Below are positions 60,223-64,000 of a stretch of DNA of 64,000 bases, piece by piece (position 1 is the first letter of the stretch; each line of letters opens with the position of its first letter). A program made the position numbers and the translations under genes. The stretch comes from Nocardia araoensis NBRC 100135 (lineage in GTDB: Bacteria > Actinomycetota > Actinomycetes > Mycobacteriales > Mycobacteriaceae): NCBI RefSeq assembly GCF_000308435.1, contig NZ_BAFR01000352.1, forward strand, positions 62,001-126,000, given 5' to 3'. The notes beneath the pieces are model-generated. The model saw only the letters and a list, made by a program, of their open reading frames with translations. It made no database searches and had not been told where the DNA came from.

Positions 60223-61515
60223 TTGACCCACCCCCAATCCTCGACATCGTCCTTCCCCAGCGGCTGCCCGGTCCCGCACGGTTCACCGGTCGGCGCCGAC
60301 GGACCCCGGATCGCGCTGTATTCGGACGATTTCGCGGCGGACCCACACCATGTCTATCGAGACGCACGCGCGCGGTACGGTTCACTGGTGCCGGTGGAAC
60401 TGTCACCCGGCGTGCCCGCGACGCTGGTGATCGGCTATCACACCGCGCTGCGCATCCTGAACGATCCGGACCATTTCCCCTCCGATTCGCGGACCTGGCA
60501 GCAGACCGTTCCGAGCGACTGCCCGGTTCTGCCGCTGCTCGAGTGGCGTCCGGCCGCCATCCGCAACTCCGGCGCCGAACACGCCCGCTACCGGCAGGCC
60601 ACGGTCGCGGGCATCGAAGAGATCGACCAGTTCGCACTGCACAACACGGTGGAGCGGATCGCCGTGCCACTGATCAACACGTTCTGCGGGGACGGCTCCG
60701 CCGATCTGATCTCGCAGTACGCGTTCCCGCTCTCGTTCGCGGTGATCAACGCCATGCTCGGCTGCCCGCCGGACATCGGGCAGCGGGCGGCGATGGGACT
60801 GGCCGCGATGTTCGAAGGCGTGGACGCCGAGCAGGGCAACACGATGTTCAACGACGCGATGTCGGACCTGGTGGCGCTCAAACGTTCCCATCCCGGCGAC
60901 GACATCGTCTCCCGGATTCTGCGGCACCCTGTCGATTTCGACGACGAGGAGATGGTCCAGCAGGTGCTCATGCTGTACGGCGCCGGCATCGAGCCGCAGC
61001 AGAACCTCATCATCAACACCCTGCGGCTGATGCTCACCGACCAGCGGTTCGCCGGCGGCATCCTCGGCGGTAGCCTGTCGACGCGGGACGCCTTGGACGA
61101 GGTGCTGTTCACCGACCCGCCGCTGTCGAACTACTGCGTCACCTTCCCGCGGCAGCCGATCCTGATCGACGGCGTCTGGCTGCCCGCGCACCAGCCGGTG
61201 GTCATCAGCATGGCCGGATGCAACAACGACCCGGCGATCAACACGGGCGCCTACACCGACAACCGTGCTCATCTCGCGTGGAGCGTCGGGCCGCACACCT
61301 GCCCGGCCCGGTCGGTGGCCTATCTGATCGCCCAGGACGCCATCGATCAGCTGCTCGACGCGTTGCCCGAGATGCGGCTCGGCGTCCCCGCGGAGCAGCT
61401 GACCTGGCGACCGGGCCCGTTTCATCGATCGCTGACCGCCCTGCCGGTCCTCTTCCCGGAAACCCCGCCCCTGCCCGTCTATTCGCCGCAGCCGGAGGGG
61501 AGCGCGGGACAGTAG
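60223..61515 (+). CDS. Cytochrome P450, CYP157-like, lacking ExxR (second copy)
   Basis: A 430-residue paralogue of the protein at 57411. It shares the leader with GCPVPHGSP, the I-helix GAGIEPQQN, the K-helix DEVLF without arginine, and the heme loop VGPHTCPAR. The start is TTG 60223 with GGAGT upstream, the same arrangement as its two sisters. It lies 294 nt after the first CYP154-like gene, beyond a hairpin. No CYP154-like gene follows directly; a third CYP157-like gene does. Confidence 0.88.
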   Translation: MTHPQSSTSSFPSGCPVPHGSPVGADGPRIALYSDDFAADPHHVYRDARARYGSLVPVELSPGVPATLVIGYHTALRILNDPDHFPSDSRTWQQTVPSDCPVLPLLEWRPAAIRNSGAEHARYRQATVAGIEEIDQFALHNTVERIAVPLINTFCGDGSADLISQYAFPLSFAVINAMLGCPPDIGQRAAMGLAAMFEGVDAEQGNTMFNDAMSDLVALKRSHPGDDIVSRILRHPVDFDDEEMVQQVLMLYGAGIEPQQNLIINTLRLMLTDQRFAGGILGGSLSTRDALDEVLFTDPPLSNYCVTFPRQPILIDGVWLPAHQPVVISMAGCNNDPAINTGAYTDNRAHLAWSVGPHTCPARSVAYLIAQDAIDQLLDALPEMRLGVPAEQLTWRPGPFHRSLTALPVLFPETPPLPVYSPQPEGSAGQ

Positions 61516-61721
61516 CCGTGCTCCCCTCCGGCGAGCCGACAATCGCCGCGTTCCGATCCAGATTGGAGGTTGCCGCTCAGAGGTCGTCGTGCACACAGCT
61601 GATGAGGGTGTGCGCCGGCCTGTCACGATCCCCACGCAGCACGTCGACCTACGTCGTCGCGGCGCGCACGCGTCCGGTCGATCGCGTTCGTCGCATGTTC
61701 GTTCCCCTGGAGTTTCGTCTT

Positions 61722-62984
61722 TTGACCACGCCACACTTCCCGCCGTCCACTTCCGCGAGCGGGTGCCCCGTGTCGCACGGCTCGCCGATCGACACCAGCG
61801 GCCCCCGTTATCCGTTGTATTCGCCGGAATACGCGGAAGATCCGCACAAGGCATACCGCGAGATGCGCCGCCAGTTCGGTTCGCTCGTTCCCGTCGAGCT
61901 GTCGCCGGGCGTGCCCGCCACCTTGGTGATCGGCTACCACACCGCGCTGCGCATCCTGAACGACCCCGATCATTTCCCGGCCGATCCGCGGATCTGGCAG
62001 AAGGACATCCCGGGCGAGTGCCCGGTCCTGCCGATGCTGGAGTGGCGGAAGAACGCCCTGCGTAGTGCGGGCCTGGAACATCTGCGCTACCGGCAGGCGA
62101 ACGTCGTCGCCATCGCCGGGGTCGACCTGCACGCGCTGCACGGAACCGTCGAGCAGATCGCCATCCCGCTGATCAACGCCTTCTGCGAGGACGGGGCGGC
62201 GGATCTCATCAGCCAGTACGCGTTTCCGCTCAGCTTCGCGGTGCTCAACGCCATGCTGGGCTGCCCGGCGGACATCGGCCAGCAGGTCGCGACCGGTATG
62301 GCCGCCATCTTCGAAGGCGTCAACGCGGACAAGGGCAACGCGATGCTCACCGACGCGCTGTTCGAACTGGTGCAGCTCAAGCGGAAGGACTTCGGCGACG
62401 ACATCACCTCCAGACTGTTGCGGCACGAAGCCGGGCTGGACGACGTCGAGATGATCCATCAGCTGATCACCCTCTACGGCGCGGGCATCGAACCGATGCA
62501 GAACCTGATCGTCAATACGGTGCTGCTGATGCTCACCGACGAACGCTTCGCGGGAGATTTTCTCGGTGGCAGCCTTTCCACCCGCGACGCCCTCGACGAG
62601 GTGCTGTTCAACGACCCGCCGATGGCGAACTACTGCGTCAGCTTTCCGCGCCAGCCGATCCTCATCGACGACGTCTGGCTACCCGCGCACCAGCCGGTGC
62701 TGATCAGTATGGCGGGATGCAACAACGATCCGGCGATCGGCGTCGGGCAACGCACCGACAGCCGTGCCCATCTGGCGTGGAGCGTCGGCCCGCACGCCTG
62801 TCCGGCCCGGTCGGCCGCGTACCTGGTGGTGCAGGACGCGATCGATCAGCTGCTCGACGCGTTGCCCGAGATGCGGCTGGGCGTCCAGCCCGGTCAATTG
62901 AGCTGGCGGCCGGGACCGTTCCATCGCGCACTGGTGTCCCTGCCGGTCGTTTTTCCGAAATCCCCTCCGCTGACCGTCTTCTAA
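61722..62984 (+). CDS. Cytochrome P450, CYP157-like, lacking ExxR (third copy)
   Basis: A 420-residue paralogue. The leader contains GCPVSHGSP, the I-helix reads GAGIEPMQN, the K-helix DEVLF, and the heme loop VGPHACPAR. The TTG start at 61722 follows GGAGT by 8 nt. It is more like the copy at 60223 than the one at 57411 in several stretches, such as AFPLSFAVLNAMLGCP, which suggests a local duplication. The CYP154-like gene at 62994 begins 9 nt after its stop, restoring the CYP157-CYP154 pair. Confidence 0.88.
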   Translation: MTTPHFPPSTSASGCPVSHGSPIDTSGPRYPLYSPEYAEDPHKAYREMRRQFGSLVPVELSPGVPATLVIGYHTALRILNDPDHFPADPRIWQKDIPGECPVLPMLEWRKNALRSAGLEHLRYRQANVVAIAGVDLHALHGTVEQIAIPLINAFCEDGAADLISQYAFPLSFAVLNAMLGCPADIGQQVATGMAAIFEGVNADKGNAMLTDALFELVQLKRKDFGDDITSRLLRHEAGLDDVEMIHQLITLYGAGIEPMQNLIVNTVLLMLTDERFAGDFLGGSLSTRDALDEVLFNDPPMANYCVSFPRQPILIDDVWLPAHQPVLISMAGCNNDPAIGVGQRTDSRAHLAWSVGPHACPARSAAYLVVQDAIDQLLDALPEMRLGVQPGQLSWRPGPFHRALVSLPVVFPKSPPLTVF

Positions 62985-62993
62985 GGAGTCCCG

Positions 62994-64000
62994 ATGGACA
63001 CACAACCCCTGGTTCTCGACCCGGCGGGTGCCGACATTCAAGGTGAGTCCGCCCGTATTCGTGCGCGCGGGCCGGTGACCCTGGTCGAATTGCCGGGCGG
63101 CGTGCGGGCGTGGTCGGTCACCGACGCCGACGTGCTCAAGCGGTTGCTGGCCGACCCCCGGGTGTCGAAGGACGCCAAACAGCACTGGCCCGCGTTGCTC
63201 AACGGCGAGATACCCCAGGACTGGCCGTTGTTGCCGTGGGTCGCCGTGAACAACATGTTCACCGCGTACGGCGCCGATCACCGCAGGCTGCGCAAACTCG
63301 TCGCGCCCGCCTTCACCCACCGCCGCACCCAGGCGATGCGCCCGATGGTCGAACAGATCACCGCGGACCTGCTGGACGCGCTCGCGGCGACACCGGCGGG
63401 CACAGCGGTCGATCTCAGGGAAGGTTTCGCCTACCCGCTGCCGATCCAGGTCATCAGCGCGCTGATGGGCGTTCCGGAATCCCTGAACGCCGGTCTGCGC
63501 AAGTGCGTCGACGGCATCTTCGATACGTCGCTCGGGCCCGAGCAGTCCCAGGCCAACTACCTCGAGATGTACCGGATCCTGGGTGAGCTCGTCGCCTATC
63601 GGCGGCAGACGCCAGGAGACGACATGACCAGTCTGCTGATCTCGCACCGGGACGAGGAGGACGGCTCACAGCTGAGCGAGCAGGAGTTGATCGACACGCT
63701 GCTGCTCGTCATCAGCGCCGGACACGAGACCACGGTGAACCTGATCGATCAGGCCGTCTTCGCACTGCTGACCCACCCGGACCAGCGTGCCGAGGTGACC
63801 GAGGGCCGTGTGGGCTGGACCGATCTGATCGAGGAGGCGCTGCGGTACGAGTCGCCGGTGGCGCACCTGCCGCTGCGCTTCGCCGCCGACGACATCGAGA
63901 TCGACGGCCTGCGCATCGCCAAGGGCGAGCCGATTCTCGCGTCCTACGCCGGGGCGAATCGCGATCCGAAGCTGCACGGCCCAACCGCCGCGGAGTTCGA
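62994..64000 (+). CDS. Cytochrome P450, CYP154-like (C-terminus outside window)
   Basis: The first 335 residues are visible. The N-terminal LDPAGADIQGESARIRARGP parallels the protein at 58699, and ISAGHETTV (I-helix) and EEALRYE (K-helix) are intact. The heme-cysteine loop should follow beyond the window. AAGGAG precedes the ATG. Together with the gene at 61722 it repeats the pair found directly after cvnD, so this pair probably arose by duplication. Confidence 0.9.
   Translation, partial: MDTQPLVLDPAGADIQGESARIRARGPVTLVELPGGVRAWSVTDADVLKRLLADPRVSKDAKQHWPALLNGEIPQDWPLLPWVAVNNMFTAYGADHRRLRKLVAPAFTHRRTQAMRPMVEQITADLLDALAATPAGTAVDLREGFAYPLPIQVISALMGVPESLNAGLRKCVDGIFDTSLGPEQSQANYLEMYRILGELVAYRRQTPGDDMTSLLISHRDEEDGSQLSEQELIDTLLLVISAGHETTVNLIDQAVFALLTHPDQRAEVTEGRVGWTDLIEEALRYESPVAHLPLRFAADDIEIDGLRIAKGEPILASYAGANRDPKLHGPTAAEF

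Noticed and set aside
1..64000. CRISPR arrays, rRNA genes, intact insertion sequences, prophage
   Set aside because: I looked for regularly spaced repeats, transposase motifs (DDE), terminal inverted repeats and rRNA landmarks and found none.

Overview
The window is high-GC DNA with actinobacterial features: many GTG and TTG starts, ATGA/TGATG start-stop overlaps, and a dense population of TetR regulators. A KasA/KasB-like ketoacyl synthase, a mycolate-cyclopropane-synthase-like methyltransferase, an Rv2629-like baeRF protein, an Rv0910-like SRPBCC protein, AlkB, and a conservon with paired P450s point to a mycolic-acid-containing actinomycete, most likely Nocardia or a close relative (inference).

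Layout. 1-2.6 kb: a fumarylacetoacetase-family gene (cut by the window edge) and an alpha/beta hydrolase form an operon divergent from a TetR gene, with two copies of one operator between them. 2.7-7.0 kb: an intact tRNA-Pro(GGG) at 6918-6991 and a duplicated 3' half of it at 2775-2816 bracket a 4.1-kb islet that holds a TetR gene, an FMN reductase, an Old Yellow Enzyme and a SnoaL-like protein but no integrase. 7.1-16.4 kb: accessory metabolism and transport (NmrA-like protein with TetR, a lone CYP157-like P450, GNAT, MFS, TetR plus SDR, MBL hydrolase, amidohydrolase). 16.5-20.9 kb: an aromatic meta-cleavage operon (C-C hydrolase, extradiol dioxygenase, MhpA-type hydroxylase) with a TetR gene, tied together by three similar dyad operators. 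21-30 kb: lipid functions (CFAS-like methyltransferase, AlkB, secreted lipase with TetR, KasA-like synthase), an ArsR/SRPBCC pair and a Kef-type antiporter. 30.4-32.9 kb: a subtilase without a signal peptide, a NYN-domain protein and an orphan. 33.4-39.6 kb: a compact biosynthetic operon consisting of fatty acyl-AMP ligase, free ACP and a 1426-residue KS-AT-ACP-alpha-oxoamine synthase fusion. 40-54 kb: secreted carboxylesterase, S1 protein, PAS-ANTAR protein, baeRF-type protein, transporters, LysR with a DapA-like protein, TetR-regulated hydrolase and SDR. 54.6-64 kb: a conservon (cvnA-D) followed by five P450 genes in the order CYP157-like, CYP154-like, CYP157-like, CYP157-like, CYP154-like (the last cut by the window edge).

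The two strongest systems are these. (1) The FAAL/ACP/KS-AT-ACP-AOS operon has no reductive domain and no thioesterase. By analogy with the PigJ/PigH step of prodiginine biosynthesis, it may release a fatty-acid-derived amino-diketone that could cyclise to an alkyl hydroxypyrrole or pyrrolinone (inference). (2) The conservon carries an expanded P450 set in which every CYP157-like member has lost the K-helix ExxR arginine and the I-helix threonine and starts with a TTG codon. A fourth CYP157-like gene with the same losses lies alone at 8.6-9.8 kb.

I saw no CRISPR array, rRNA, intact insertion sequence or phage gene.
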